Source: Malurus cyaneus samueli
Lineage: Eukaryota > Chordata > Aves > Passeriformes > Maluridae
Length of the DNA: 64,000 nt
Reading direction: 5' to 3'
NCBI GenBank assembly: GCA_009741485.1
Contig: CM019218.1
Span: 28,818,115 to 28,882,114, forward strand
Part shown: piece after piece, positions 15,373 through 28,698 of the stretch
How positions within the stretch are numbered: the stretch's first letter is position 1
Layout of the letters: the number at the start of each line of letters is the position of its first letter
Made by a program: the position numbers and the translations under genes
Notes under the pieces: generated by a model
The model's input: the letters and a program-made list of their open reading frames with translations, nothing else
What the model was told of the DNA's origin: nothing
Database searches by the model: none

Positions 15373-16201
15373 GTAATGTTTCATTTTTTTATGATTTACT
15401 TGTTCAGTGTTAGTGGATTTACTTGTTTTGTGCTCTTATATTGAAAAATTCACTGCATATGTGAATATTTCACTCTGAAAATGAAACAGTGATGGATATT
15501 AATGTAATTATGTAATTGAAGAAAAACTGTCATTAAGAAATGTATTTAACTACTTTTTCTCTCAGAGAAAGAATTATTAATTTGTGCTCAATTTTTATTT
15601 TTGATACCAGTAAAAGATGGGAATTCCTGATCTGGATAATCATTTAAAATCTAAATGTAACTACTCTAACTGGTGTAAACTAATTAGTCATCTTACATTC
15701 ACTGGTGTTTTAGATTTTTTTAATTGTGTGAAATAGCAATTAAATTTTTCACTTAAAAAATGGCCCTAGAAAATCCTCAAGTTTCTCTAAGGGATTTAAG
15801 GGAATAATTTCCTCCTGAAATGTTAGATGTAATTGTGATGTGACATCAAGAACGTCTTTCTTTCAATCTTGTGATTTTATGATATGATTGTATTCTTAAT
15901 TAGTGGCATATGACCCTGATTCATCTTCAAATTTTATGTTCATATTTCGTTCAATGTTAAGGGCTTTAGTACCAGCTTCACATGACTGTGCCATTACCAA
16001 ACGATTCCTTGATTCTCTATTTGGAGGTTTTTACAGCTTGAACTTATCATTAGAACATGAAAAAGAAAATTGAAAGTTCATTACTGAACATCTCATTTAA
16101 TTACTTGCACATATGTACATTTGTAAGAGAATACCCATACACAAGCACTGTAGTGCAAAACAATGAGGTCCTCATCATACTCCCTTGGCACAATCACTTT
16201 T

Positions 16202-16269
16202 ATTCACATGCAGCACATTTATTCATATGCAGCACATTTATTCATATGCAGCACATTTATTCATATGTC
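16202..16269 (+). repeat. 19-bp minisatellite, about 3.5 copies
   Basis: Unit ATTCATATGCAGCACATTT repeats head to tail; the first copy has C for T at one site and the last is truncated. Because 19 is not a multiple of 3, all three forward frames run open through it, which explains several overlapping short open frames here. Confidence 0.92.
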
Positions 16270-17690
16270 ATTATCAATGGGCAGTGACTGCCCAACCCCT
16301 TCACATCTCAGCAACCTGGCTGATCAGAGAAATTCTTGGTATGCCAGTCATTCAGTATTTTCTTGACAAAAAGTTAAACACACAATGATGGCTTCTTCCT
16401 TTCCCATGCCAGAAGTGGCTGTGTCATTCTGCTTCCTCTGAGGGTCCAGTTTTACTTCTTGAAAAGGCAGTGTGTAGATTCTTCCTCTGTGTTCAATGAA
16501 GAATTTTACAATAGCTTCCCATGGCATTTACTATTTTGTTTCTCCAGTTTTGTGCTCAGCAGCAAGGGATTAAAAGAACCTCCATAATTGCTTGTCACTC
16601 TTACTCTCCTTTGAAACTTTCATTCATGTTCAAAGACTTCAAATCTTTTGTTGCCCTCTCACCTGGAGAATTCTCTTGTTAAGCACCTTCAAACAGAAAA
16701 AAATCCAAACCTTCCAGCTTCATGCAGTTGATATTCCTGTAAGGCAAAAACCAGTTTTTCTTACCCTGCAATATATGATACTAGATTACAATCTGGTAAG
16801 CAACTTTTGATATATATATCCCTTTACATTTCATATAAAATAATTTTTTCTACATTAGTAGCTAAGTCATTGCTTTGTATTCATCCTCTGCGGTCATTGT
16901 GTCAGGAGATTTTCACTTTCACTCACTGTATTCCTTCTAAAGCTGGCCTGCACTTTATATAGCATGACTCATTAGCCTTAGGAGGATTGAAAAATACCTT
17001 GATTTTGCAAGAGGCAAAGGGTGCTTTTTCTGACATAACCTAGCTATTATCCCTGTCAGCTTCTGTAAATCTATAGAGAGGAGAAAACAACTATGAGGTT
17101 AGTTCTGTTATTAAATACCAAAAATTCCAAGTTAAAATTTCTGTTGTTTGGCTTCAGTGTAGTTTCATACATCTAATTATTACACGAACAATTGTGAAAG
17201 AAATTCTGGCATCATTTATGAGGCTTTTGTTGCATGATTCCTGCCAGAATTTTTATTTGTTGTCATTCTCTCTCTGTGGTGACCAAGAGTTCAAGTTTTT
17301 GCCAGGTAATGATGATATTTGTGTCAATATTCTAGCCAACATCCCTCCACCATCCAGTGAGTGACGGATGTCTGTCTTTTCCATTTGAGAGCTCGCTTTT
17401 GTGCAAGCAGTGAACTCCTGCAGAGCTCTGAAATGCTGGAGCTCAGGAAACAGGAAAACATATGCTACGTGATTCAGATTCATGTAGTGGAGGGCACGGC
17501 CCATGTAGTGTTGGTCAATGCCTTGCTGTACTTCACCAGGCAAGGCACTGCCAAATGCCTTTTTATATGCAGAGAAGTGTTCCATCTGAGGAATTGATGT
17601 AGGCAGTGCTGGATGCTTCTGTCTGTGATGTCCTTACTTGAATTCTAAATAGCACTTTCCTGTCATGATGATGTTTCTGGATCATTTAGT

Positions 17691-17793
17691 TGAGGTTTGG
17701 GTTGTTTGTTGGTTTTCTGGTTTGGGGTTTCTTTTTCTGTTGTGGTTTTTTTTTGGGGTTTTTTATGTTTGTTTGGTTTTTTTTTTTTTTTTA
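17691..17793 (+). repeat. G/T-rich low-complexity tract with long T runs
   Basis: Runs of T broken by G, GG or GGGG and ending in an 18-base T run. This texture recurs at 23694-23780 and 47165-47221 and is common in avian introns. Confidence 0.8.
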
Positions 17794-19286
17794 GCAGAGA
17801 AATAGGAAGATTAGGTCCTTCTAAAAGATTTTTCCCTCATCCACTACATTCCTAGGGAGAAGAGTTCATTCTGCTCTATGATGATGAAGATGCAATTATT
17901 TTGCAAGGCATGACAGCTTTAATACCCTATCTGTCAAATGCCTTCATTCCTGTAGCTCCAAAATCTGGCGCTGCATACAATGGCCTGAGGAAACATTATC
18001 TGATTGTCAAATATTTTCTTACAAGTTTTGTGATGGGGAGAGCCGATCTCACTTACGCTTCAGTTTAGAGACCTCAGGACCTTCTCTATGGAAACAGTGA
18101 TATTTAAGCAGGCAAAGACACACACAGTGTGATACTATATAAAGAACTATCTGAAAAAAAGGCGAAAGATGACCAAATTTTAAACTGGTGTCCTTTAAGA
18201 AAATGTTATTAGTGTAATAATAAAAAAATATCTTCCCAGTCTATCGTATTTCCATGGATTCTGCTGTCCAGTTAAACTCAGCAGGTGGTATTTTTCTCTT
18301 TTAAACGGTCTTCCTCAAAGTGTTTGAAAAAACGGAGTACAGGTGTAATCTAGAAGTATAGAAAAACTTCCCTTTCCAGTGCTTTGGAATACCTATACAG
18401 AGTATGTACTAAAGCTGTTGGTAAATAACTTTCTCATTTGTGGCAGTAACCGCCTGTGTAACATTACTAGTTTCTTTGTTAACTATTCATGCCCTCAGAA
18501 TTACTCTGCTAATTAGGAAGGTGTTTTGCAAATTTTTACTAACTCAAAGCTAAAAAGATATATTTTTTTTTTTTTTGGTGGAGAATTTAGTAGATTTCAT
18601 CTTGGACAAAGAAGCAGGATAACTCACATTTACTTTTTACAAAACTACTGTAGGATTTAATGACTCAAAATAACATGTGTTATTAGAACATTTGTTCTTG
18701 TGATACCTAAAAGTATGCTGTCTTTCTGTGACACTGTGTGTTTGTTTAAAGTGAAAGATTAAAACACCACCAAAGGATCTGTGTTTCTACTTTAAGTTCA
18801 TATGATGTTCATAACCAGTTCTGATAAGATGTCAAATGATTCAGAAGTTGCTTATAAACATTGTCGCTCTTTTAGCTGCTCTGTTGTTTTTATGTTTGTC
18901 CCTCCAGCTTGGTTTTTCTTGTCAATAGTCTTATAGCATGAATCCTCTAGTAAATGATGCTTAAGAAAGTAAAGTTCCTCTTTCCCTGATTAGCTAGAAT
19001 ATGGAATGAATGACATTTTTTTTTTTTACAATTTGTAAATATTTCTTAAGAGTATCTTTTTAATGAATTGTGGAAGAATAAAGAAACATTACTTTGTCTT
19101 TTCTGAATAACTTACATAAGACTGGAAAACTTGTAGTCATTTAGTGGATGTCCAAATAAAGTGATTAACACATCTGTATATATGCCATTATTTTTTTTTC
19201 AGTGCAGTACTGAAATAAATAAAAACATATTTAAAAGCAAAAAGTGTTTTGAAGTAAATATTGTGATGATTACTGACTTTTGATAG

Positions 19287-19408
19287 GTTATATTACACCA
19301 AGAAGGTCACATGGATGATGGTCTCACGTTACAAAGGTGCCAGCGTGAGGAATCCCAGGCTGCTCGAATCATTCGCAATACTACAAGCTTATTCAGCCAC
19401 TTTATAAG
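19287..19408 (+). CDS. RYR3: RYR3 exon 12 equivalent (122 nt)
   Basis: Phase 0 in, two nt out (split Ser). Begins [20 protein letters not shown] and continues [20 protein letters not shown]. The [19 protein letters not shown] motif closes NTD-B and enters the RIH domain (NTD-C). Confidence 0.98.
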
Positions 19409-20595
19409 GTAGCTGTTACCCTGTTTTTAAAGTATTCTGAAATTATAATAATTTCTCTAAGAGAGTCCTTATTTTCTGAATTCAAGTATTTGAATTTTTG
19501 AAACTTTGAAGCTATGTGCAATATATTTTTACTGATTTAAATCTGCAATTTTGATTAGTAATGCCATTAAATAGATAAAGCAGTTTATTAGAGCTTATTT
19601 ACATGAAATATAATACCTTGAAGCCAGAAAGCCAGCTGGATCATAATCCAAGTTAAAGAAAACCTGCTAACTGATCTTAGTCTGACTCAGTTAGTATTCA
19701 ATGGTACCTAGAACTTTGTCAAATGAAATCTATAAGAATGTAATTAGTGCTGAAAAAACTACTTTTTTGTAGTGCTTGGCAGAAGTTTTAATTACGGTGG
19801 TCAAGTGGTCGCCTTTGTATTTCTACGTGTTTGATAGAAAAAAAATACAGACAAAGGAGTTTGTGATGATTTGCTTCCATGGAGCCCACCATGTAAGCCT
19901 GTGTTTAAAACATTATTACTTCATTATCTCAAGAACCTACGCTACTCCTTTGTGTTTCTTGGGCTGAGGATATGAAAAAAGAGCCACCTTTGCCAGCAGC
20001 CAGTGCCTGCTACATGCTACTATTTATAGTATTCAGGCTGTGGAAAACTGGGTTATCACACACCATTGAGAAAATACTTGAACAGAAAGAGACATTATTA
20101 TACTGACAACTGATATTCCTTAAAACACTTTTTATTTTTTAATCCCACTCTGCTTTATTTTCTATATGGAATAGATACAGAAAATCTAATTCATGGTTAG
20201 GATTACCTGCTACTTTTGTGTTCTTTTTCCGGAAGACTGTGGGTGTGTAACTTCAACAACTGCTACTGTTATTGCACATTACACCTATAATATTAATAGG
20301 ATTTAAAGCACCTAAACAAAATCAATTACCATAGAAAAATACTTTGGTGCAGGACTTTGAAACAGCTTTCATCTCTGTTTCACCTTTTTGCTGAATTATA
20401 TTCTTCGTTCTTCCAATTTTTTTTTTTTTTTAAACAGTGCTGGACACCCAATCAATTCAGGTCATCTGTTGCTCATATCCATATGTCATATGTGTAACAA
20501 GGCTTGGTTTAGATACCAAAAGAGAATAGGCTGCTGCATAATACTATAAATTGCAGGGGGAAAATGATTAATGCTGCCAGTCTTGTTTTCTGTAG
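19409..20595 (+). other. intron 12 (1187 bp)
   Basis: AT-rich; nothing recognised. Confidence 0.85.
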
Positions 20596-20764
20596 TGGAA
20601 ACAACAGAGCATTATCACCCACTGCCCTGCCTGTTGAGGAGATGGCTCAGACTCTGCAAGACCTGATCACTTACTTCCAGCTTCCTGAAGAAGACCTGCA
20701 ACATGAAGATAAGCAAAACAAACTTCGCTCACTCAAAAACAGACAAAATCTATTCAAAGAAGAG
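20596..20764 (+). CDS. RYR3: RYR3 exon 13 equivalent (169 nt)
   Basis: One nt in, phase 0 out. Begins SGNNRALSPTALPVEEMAQT, then LQDLITYFQLPEEDLQHEDK and ends SLKNRQNLFKEE. NTD-C RIH helices. The SGNNR start is typical of RYR3 (RYR1 and RYR2 have different sequences here). Confidence 0.97.
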
Positions 20765-21778
20765 GTATAGAGAGAGGGGTTTTTACATTCATTTCATTTT
20801 AAGTATGTTGCCTTATAAACACTGAGAGGAATCTAGATGTATGTGTATTATCATCTAGATACATGCATATGATCAGTAATTTAAATTTCCTAGCTGAGAG
20901 ATATAGATATGGATAGATAAAAAATATATGGAACTTGTCACAAGCCACAAACACTGTCATAAAATTTGATCTGACTTCTGAGCTTCTTTAAACAGATCTC
21001 ATTTTACAAGAAACAATTTTTAAAAGAAATTTCTTTTTCTCTCTGTGAAGTTATACAACATAGATACTCCAAATGAATAATAAAACACGGGTCAAGAATA
21101 GATATTACTTCTGATGTCTTTTCTTCTCTGTGAATATTCCTGCAACTTTTTACCTCTAGAAACGCTAAGAATGCCTGTTTTTGAGAAGAATATATATTAC
21201 ATAAATGTTGAGTTGCTCCTCTCTGAAAATGGAGTAACTACATTTTTGTAAAAATACTAAACATGCTTTATTATATTTTTAGACATGTTTGAACTTGCTT
21301 GCAGGTTTTCAATACCATATGAGTCTCCAGTCAAACTGAAGTTATAAATCTCTTCTAGTATTTAAAATACTTGGTTTTACAGATATTTTATTGAATAGTA
21401 AAATTCCCCCTTTCTTAATCAACAAATATTTCTTTTTTATATAAATGCAAAGGGTTTTTTCCTTATGCGAGGAAGGAATTTTGTAAAGAAGAATGTTCAT
21501 AGAAATTGTAAAAGCCTTGAATTTTTATTTTTTTATTCTTTCTTTTTTATAATAGTGAGTTGTGTAAGGAACAGTTTAGACTCATTCTCTGAAATTAATT
21601 CTTTTTATACAGAAAATAGATATGAAAATCTTTTAAGCACAATTAGTTTATTGTTTGGGATTTTCTTTATTTAAGATAATGTAACATTCCAACTTACACA
21701 GGAAAAAAATCTTGAAAAAAACAATGACCAATGCTTTTTCATGTAGAGTTCACCTTCCTCTCTCTCATGTGTGTTTAG
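20765..21778 (+). other. intron 13 (1014 bp)
   Basis: AT-rich. A 9-bp inverted repeat (ATCTAGATG/CATCTAGAT) lies near 20831-20860. Nothing else seen. Confidence 0.85.
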
Positions 21779-21914
21779 GGAATGCTGGCTCTAGTTCTGA
21801 ATTGCATTGATCGCTTAAACGACTACAACAGCGCAGCTCATTTTGCAGGAGTTACAAGAGAAGAACATGGTACATCATGGAAAGAAATTTTGAATCTCCT
21901 TTACAAACTGTTAG
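21779..21914 (+). CDS. RYR3: RYR3 exon 14 equivalent (136 nt)
   Basis: Phase 0 in, one nt out. Begins [20 protein letters not shown], then [20 protein letters not shown] and LYKLL. Continuation of the NTD-C alpha-solenoid. Confidence 0.97.
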
Positions 21915-23488
21915 GTAAGTTCTTCAAAAAACTACTGATGTGAAAAAAACCTCTGCTGCTTCACCACCAAAGAATACTTTGTGTATTATTCAGTTTGTTA
22001 CGTAAATTACAGAATTTCTTCCATATACTTACTGCTATTTATTACAGAGAATGGAGTTTATTGAGAAGTAATACACTGGAAAATTAGACCTCAACTAGGA
22101 AAAAGCTCAGTGAAGCATGCCAAAACCTTTTTTCTTACATTTAAATGTGTCTGTGATATGCAAATAGATGTGAATTATTAAGTTAGAAAAGCTGGAAAAT
22201 AGTCTTTTTAAATGAAGCTGAAGAAAAGTCTAAAAGTAATAGTCAGGTCTGCTCAATCTGTGTTTGTCACTTGAGGCTTAGATTAAAATGTTAATTAAAA
22301 AAATAATGTGAAACAGAAGTGGAAATATTTTTTTCAATATCAATGCCAGAGTTTCTGGAGCAAACTTCTGGGTTGTAGAATGGCCAAAATTATAGATCAG
22401 GAAAAGTATCTCTATGCGCATGTCCTTAAATTTTTTTATTTGATACCCAGTTTGGGTTATTCCTTATTTAGGAGAATCCTGTCTTCTGATGGAGTTTAAA
22501 TACATTCTGATTTCATTACAAAAGAAGGTAGTCCTGATCCATAGTGAAATAAGTTGAGACTCAGGACAAAAATAAAAGGAACCAGGGGAAGTGCTTTGCA
22601 GCATAAGGTTATTCACATAGAACAGACATGCAGGTGCTTCTGATGAAATCCCATTGCCTTAAAAAGTAAAAAGTTAACATTGCCTGAATTTTACTACGGT
22701 CTGATGAGCTTAAAACAAAGTACAGCAAAAAGAAATCTCTTTAGAGCTATGTGGGTGTTTTTCAGATACTGTCTTGAATTTCAGCTGCAGGTACATTTTG
22801 AACATACCTGTTCTGATGTAATATTTGTTATGCTTCATGATAAAAATCATTGACAATTCTACACGAAAGGTGCTTTGCTATTGCCTTTTCCCCCCTATGA
22901 TCAGTAGTAGCTTCTAGAAGGGAGAAAAACTGCAGTATTGCTTGAAAGACTTGAATTTTGATGAACTTTCAAAGTGCAGTCTGCATTACTGAAAGACTAA
23001 AAGCTGTGCATTCTACAACATTGTGATCGGAAAGTAGAACTGAGCAGCAATACATGATGTTGACCTCAAACTCGAGCACATGATCTTCCCACACCTGGTG
23101 GGACACAATAGAAAAATAAATACTTCAGCACTGTGATCATGAGAGTGCTTGATATTTGCATCAAACAAGGATTCTGGATAACTTCTATTTAACAACAAAA
23201 TAAAACATGAACAGAACTTTTTTTTTTTTTTTTCCCCTGAGATTAATGTTTATCTAGTAGGCCCCAGTCAACTTCATAAACTATGTGCTCCTTAGAAATT
23301 ATGTCATTTGCTGATATTCAAGGTAATGAAAATCCCAGTTCTTCATTACTGTAACATTTATAGACTTGTCTGTTCATTGTTTTATGAAGTTACTCTAAAA
23401 ATAGTGTTAAAATACATATGATAAAAACTGGTGATTTAAGATTGAAATATCCTGCTATAAAATTATGCCTTGTGTCTTTTTTTCCCAG
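21915..23488 (+). other. intron 14 (1574 bp)
   Basis: AT-rich, with a T run near 23220. Nothing else seen. Confidence 0.85.
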
Positions 23489-23584
23489 CTGCCCTCATTC
23501 GTGGCAACAGAAACAACTGTGCTCAATTTTCCAGTAACCTCGATTGGCTAATCAGTAAATTGGATAGATTAGAATCTTCCTCAG
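23489..23584 (+). CDS. RYR3: RYR3 exon 15 equivalent (96 nt)
   Basis: Two nt in, one nt out. Begins [20 protein letters not shown] and ends [12 protein letters not shown], the very conserved RIH motif [21 protein letters not shown]. Acceptor has a strong pyrimidine tract. Confidence 0.98.
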
Positions 23585-24326
23585 GTGAGACTTACTTTTA
23601 CAATGTAAGTTAACTATCAGTAAATGTCTGTTTTACAGTAGTGTCGGAGTGGTTTTCCTTGGAGCCAACACATACTAGAAAACAAATACACTGTTGGGGG
23701 TGGGGTTTTTTTGTTTTGGGTTTGGTTTTTTTATGTTGGTTGGGGTTTTTTTGTTTGGTAGGTTGTTTGGGTTTTTTTACTGATGAAAGTAAAATATTGA
23801 AAGAGACATTTTTGTGGCATTTTTGGTTCCATACATTTGTTCTGTGCAATCTACATTACGTCCAGTCAGTGTTGCGAGTGACTGTGATGAATTAAGGGTC
23901 AAACAGTATCAAGAGCAGTGTATCATGAAGTTACACCAATTTGTGGCCATGCATACAAATCCCATCTAGATATAGATTATAGGGGTTTTTACAGTGGAGT
24001 ATTCAACAAAATATTGATATACTATACAATGCTCCCTATTAAAACCTTTACCTCTTCCATTGCAAATAAGGGGCTAAACTTACAAATTTGTCAGATGGTT
24101 TTAAAATAGTGGGTATTTTGAAAAGAAAATAGAAATTAGCATTTTTATTATGCATTTATTCCTAAAGTACCATATTCATATTAATACCCCTTAGTACTAT
24201 TAATACTCTCTTTTTAGACCAGAGAAAAGATAGCGTCTTCTAAGAGAATAATTTACTGAGCTTTTAGATTGTATTTGGTTGTGCAGGTGATTTAATGATA
24301 ACATTATTTCTGTGGTCTTCATATAG
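23585..24326 (+). other. intron 15 (742 bp)
   Basis: AT-rich, with a G/T low-complexity tract at 23694-23780 made of T runs separated by G clusters. Nothing else seen. Confidence 0.85.
23694..23780 (+). repeat. G/T-rich low-complexity tract
   Basis: Repeated GGGGTTTTTTTG-like words. The open frames on both strands here are artefacts of composition. Confidence 0.8.
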
Positions 24327-24445
24327 GTATTTTGGAAGTGTTGCACTGCATCTTGATTGAAAGCCCAGAAGCTTTAAACCTAATATCTGAGGAGCACATA
24401 AAATCCATTATTTCACTGTTGGATAAACACGGGCGCAACTACAAG
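24327..24445 (+). CDS. RYR3: RYR3 exon 16 equivalent (119 nt)
   Basis: Two nt in, phase 0 out. Begins [20 protein letters not shown] and ends [15 protein letters not shown]. The [32 protein letters not shown] motif is conserved across RyRs; here the usual GHIKS is EHIKS. Confidence 0.98.
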
Positions 24446-26874
24446 GTATGTTTGGAAAAACTAAGGATGCAATGTTAATCTTACAATTATTTGTGGGGGA
24501 ATAAAAAGAGAAATGTCCACATGGAAATATGTGCTTCTCGTACCTTTAAAGGAATAAAATAACCTTAAAGTACATCTGCAAATTTTTTTTATTGAGGTTA
24601 AAAGAATGTTTAATACATAATTGCTTTTCAGCAATTTTCAAATACAGCAAATTTGTATGAGAAATAAACAGTTAAGAAATATTGGTAACCAGTGAGAACG
24701 CTGGATTTGCTGAGAAACTTGAGTATTCTGGTGGCTGTAAGAAAGTGGGCAGAGTAGCTTGCTTTGTGATTCAGGGCTCTGCAGAAGCAGTGGACTACCA
24801 TTGTATCCACAGATACAGAGAACTTTATCCTGCAAAGTCATTCCTAACCTGAGTAATAATAATAGTAGCAGAAAAGAAAAATAAATTGAGAAATCAGAAA
24901 AATAATCCAAATATCTGAAAACACAGGTGTTCAGAAGAAAGAAAAAAACCCTGAGTTTCCAGAAGAAATACTGGATGAAATTAATTTAGACATCAATATG
25001 CAATTTGTTATGATAGAAGAAGGTGAACAGAGTTTCTGGCTGCGACCAGGATGACATCACAACACAGACGAAGATATAGGTTTTTGTGTGATTTTCTGAT
25101 GTGAGTTTCCTTCCTCAATTAAATTTTTTTTTAAAGACTGATAACCTCGAGGAAGAACAGAGGAAGTTTTAGTGAGCTGAAATTACCTTCTCTTGTAAAT
25201 CACTAATACAGAGAACCTAACCAACTACAGATGCAGTAAAGGAGAAAAGTGGTTTTAAGCATGGTTAAGGAGAATGAACAGGTATAAGTAAGCATAAGAA
25301 CAGCAGAAAGTTTAGTTTACTATTTTTAGCCTTAGCAAGATTTCTGTGTTATGCCTGTCACCTACAAAGAACCTTTTGTCTGAAACATCTTAGTGTAGGC
25401 CCTATAGAGGAAACTTAGAGCAGTAAAAGAAAATGTGCACAGGAGAATTTAACTGGGTAATGGGTTTGTGTATTTCCATTAATAATGTCTTTGACTATGC
25501 CTCAGCAAGTGATAAAGAGTGGGAAGAAATGAATTTATCTGTTATTCCACAAATAGTGTATCTTGTTCTCCTTCTAGAAAATAAATTCTGTTGAGATTTA
25601 AAAAATATGAAATAGAAATATTAATAAGCAAAATTGTCCTGGGAATTACTGATTTGGAAGACTTTTTAAATTAAAAGCCTTCTATCAGAAATATAGTCAA
25701 CAAATTCACAGAGATGATTTAAACAGTTTACGTGTGAAGTCTGAGTTGCTGGTAATCATTAATGTTACTAAGATGCTTTATAGCTGAGCACTGATCAGAG
25801 TTTATGTGGTTCTTTAAATAATTACCTCTGTCCTTCTGCTAGATGGTTTCTGCCCGATAGTAGAGATGGTAGAAAGAAAAATGCATGGGTAGGGACATGG
25901 AAAAATGTTTAAGATAATGTATTATCTTTAACAGCTTAAGCTGCTGATGGTGGGTTTGTGGTAAATTCACTGGGCTGATGAGAGGAGTAGCTAAAATCAA
26001 TATTCTACTGTTTGTGGTGTCGTGCAATAGTAATAACATAATCGATGGTGTGAAGATGAGTCTTTGTCTTGGAGGTGATGTGAGCAGTTTAGATCACTTG
26101 GGCTCATTGGTCAAAGACTGTTTGTCAGAGGGCAAGTAGATATTTAAGATTCTCTGTTTTTTGGTGAAAGTGTGCAGCTTTGTTCCTCAACATTAACCAA
26201 CACTTACTGTTACTTATTCTCTCTTCCAAAATCCCTTGCTCCAGTGTGCAGGAAGAACGATACCAATTTCTTTCAATTTTCAGACTCAAGCAGAAAAAAA
26301 AAAAGGAAATATGAAGTTATAGAATAACATCTTTCTGAAATTCTGTTTTGCTTTATAGTGAGCTTTTTATTTCTTCACTTTATGTATTTTTAATTCTATA
26401 AATAAAAGGTTTGTTTCTCATATTGAAAACATTCTTTCCAGAAGAGATTCATAAGCAGTCAGAGAACTGCCATTGAGAATTGTCCACTAATTTTGCACAG
26501 GAAGTTTTTTGGGCTGAAGAAAATTTATCAAAGAATTTAATTTTATATTTCAAAATTTTAACGACACAATAAAAAAGTTGACATATACCTGTTTTAAATT
26601 TATTTCTTTCTAACCAAAATTAGAATAAGTAACCTAAAGGAAGGTTTTTGTGGTATTCTCAAACCCTGTGTTCTGAATTTATATTCCATAAATGTTTGAT
26701 ATCAGTCGTACAGACTATGCTCAATCCATATATGTGAAAAGTGTGTAGCAAACAATCATGTGCCTTATATTCCTTCATTTAGGTCTATTCTGAATGTAAA
26801 TTAAGCTGAAAATTGAGTAATAGTGTATGCAGCTATCTGTCTTTATCTGACTTCCTTCTGATTTTTCTTTTAAG
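24446..26874 (+). other. intron 16 (2429 bp)
   Basis: AT-rich; no exon, RNA or mobile element recognised. It ends in an AAG acceptor (TTTTAAG), less usual than CAG/TAG. Confidence 0.82.
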
Positions 26875-27008
26875 GTTCTCGATGTGCTTTGCTCTCTCTG
26901 TGTCTGTAACGGAGTTGCAGTCCGTGCCAATCAAAATTTGATCTGTGACAATTTACTGCCTAGAAGAGACTTACTTTTGCAAACACGTTTGATTAATGAT
27001 GTGACAAG
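26875..27008 (+). CDS. RYR3: RYR3 exon 17 equivalent (134 nt)
   Basis: Phase 0 in, two nt out. Begins [20 protein letters not shown], then [20 protein letters not shown] and NDVT. The Arg of GVAVRANQ matches RYR1 Arg614, a malignant-hyperthermia residue in exon 17, confirming the exon count. End of NTD-C. Confidence 0.98.
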
Positions 27009-27622
27009 GTATAGTGATATCTTTTATTGTTTTATTAGAAAAAACGGGACTACTATATCTTCAATAATTATTGAATAAAATACTATAACATGAGAAATAT
27101 TTCAAAGCTTTCAATACTAAGAAACAAATTTTAGAAAGTGCTTGTGATTTATGTATGAACTTCTGAAAAGAAAACCTAACAATATGGCATTTGTAATGGA
27201 AACTGAATTCAAATAGAAATAGCTAATTCATGATCACATCTAAGATGGAAACATGAAAGTTGCTTGTTTCTGAGTCAAAGCAGGGCATAGAATAGATAAA
27301 TATACTGTGAAGTAGTTGTGTGTTTTAAGAGGTACTTGATTTCCTGGCAACCTCTCTCCTGGTTTTTTGATTTTAGAATATGATCTTGTCATTCCTCTTT
27401 TGACTGTAAGTCTTTCAAAGCTTGGAACCTCTGCCTTAGAAGATGATTCTACAGCAGCTTTATTAGTTTATAAAAATGGCTCACTTTTTAAAGTATGATA
27501 AGCAAAATGTGGATATCTACACTCGTACCGTACTTGCAAAGTGAATTTGAGAATTATACAGCAATATAATTCACATGTCATACTTTATGTTGACACTAAC
27601 TAGCTTACATTTTCTTTCTTAG
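27009..27622 (+). other. intron 17 (614 bp)
   Basis: AT-rich; nothing recognised. Confidence 0.85.
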
Positions 27623-27864
27623 CATAAGACCAAACATATTTTTGGGTGTTGCTGAGGGCTCTGCACAATACAAGAAGTGGTACTTTGAGTTAATAATTGA
27701 TCAGGTTGATCCATTCTTGACGGCAGAACCCACCCACTTACGAGTTGGCTGGGCCTCTACTTCAGGTTATGCCCCCTATCCTGGAGGTGGAGAAGGATGG
27801 GGAGGCAATGGAGTTGGTGATGACCTCTACTCTTTTGGGTTTGATGGACTCCATCTGTGGTCTG
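27623..27864 (+). CDS. RYR3: RYR3 exon 18 equivalent (242 nt), start of SPRY1
   Basis: One nt in, one nt out. Begins [20 protein letters not shown], with THLRVGWAS and [20 protein letters not shown] further on, ending FDGLHLWSG. First half of SPRY1, which packs on the N-terminal solenoid. The aromatic W.FE and RVGWA strands of the SPRY fold are visible. Confidence 0.98.
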
Positions 27865-28505
27865 GTGAGTACTATGTCAGCTACCACTTATTCTTTCATT
27901 TAGCAGTTACCTACCCTTACCTTCTGTTCCTTTGTATATATAACATACAGTTTTATGGTGAGCTACATTTGAACTCCTGTTTGTCATGAATTTAGAAGTT
28001 CAGATCAGACTTCTTATCTGAGATGTTAGCCAATATTAATTATACCAATTAGGCTTTTTAGCAGATAGCTTCTCTTTTCATTATTTTGATCAAAGAATTA
28101 TTTAGATCTAGATCAATACTGACTTAATTCTATCTGTCCAAAATCAATGTATGCATTGATCTCAGATAAATTGATTCTATATGAATCTACATTTGCATTG
28201 TTCTTTTACTTTGAATCTGGAGTTGAAGTAAAATGACAGTGATTCTTCCACATGTTGATAGACCTGATACATGGAGTTAAAATTTTGATAGTTTCATAAA
28301 AGGTGGTTTGGTCAATTAAAAATAAATGTTACATTACTGCCAACTTCATTATTTCAGTCCTTGTGTGTACAGTCTTTAATTATGAACTAGCACATTATTT
28401 TTTCTTCCAGATTTCTCTTGCATGCACAGTAAATGCCTGTTGCCTTAATTTTTTTTTAAATTAAACCTGCTTAAATCTTCTGATTACTAAATGCTTCTAT
28501 CCTAG
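27865..28505 (+). other. intron 18 (641 bp)
   Basis: AT-rich; nothing recognised. Confidence 0.85.
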
Positions 28506-28698
28506 GTCGGGTACCCAGAGCTGTAGCATCTGTCAATCAGCATTTATTAGCATCTGATGATGTGGTTAGCTGCTGCTTGGATTTAGGTGTACCCAGCATT
28601 TCATTCCGCATTAACGGACAGCCTGTACAGGGAATGTTTGAGAACTTTAGTACAGAAGGATTTTTCTTCCCTGTTGTAAGCTTATCAGCAGGTGTAAA
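28506..28698 (+). CDS. RYR3: RYR3 exon 19 equivalent (193 nt), SPRY1
   Basis: Two nt in, two nt out. Begins [20 protein letters not shown], then [20 protein letters not shown] and VQGMFENF, ending SLSAGVK. The [22 protein letters not shown] motif is the SPRY1 core. Confidence 0.98.

Larger units (their letters stand above)
15373..19286 (+). other. intron 11 (3914 bp)
   Basis: AT-rich. Contains a 19-bp minisatellite at 16202-16269, a G/T homopolymer-rich tract at 17691-17793, and a 110-codon minus-strand open frame at 17253-17585 with no recognised relative. Confidence 0.78.

Noticed and set aside
23610..23895. Open frames on both strands rich in W/F/G or K/P
   Set aside because: They are translations of a G/T low-complexity tract.
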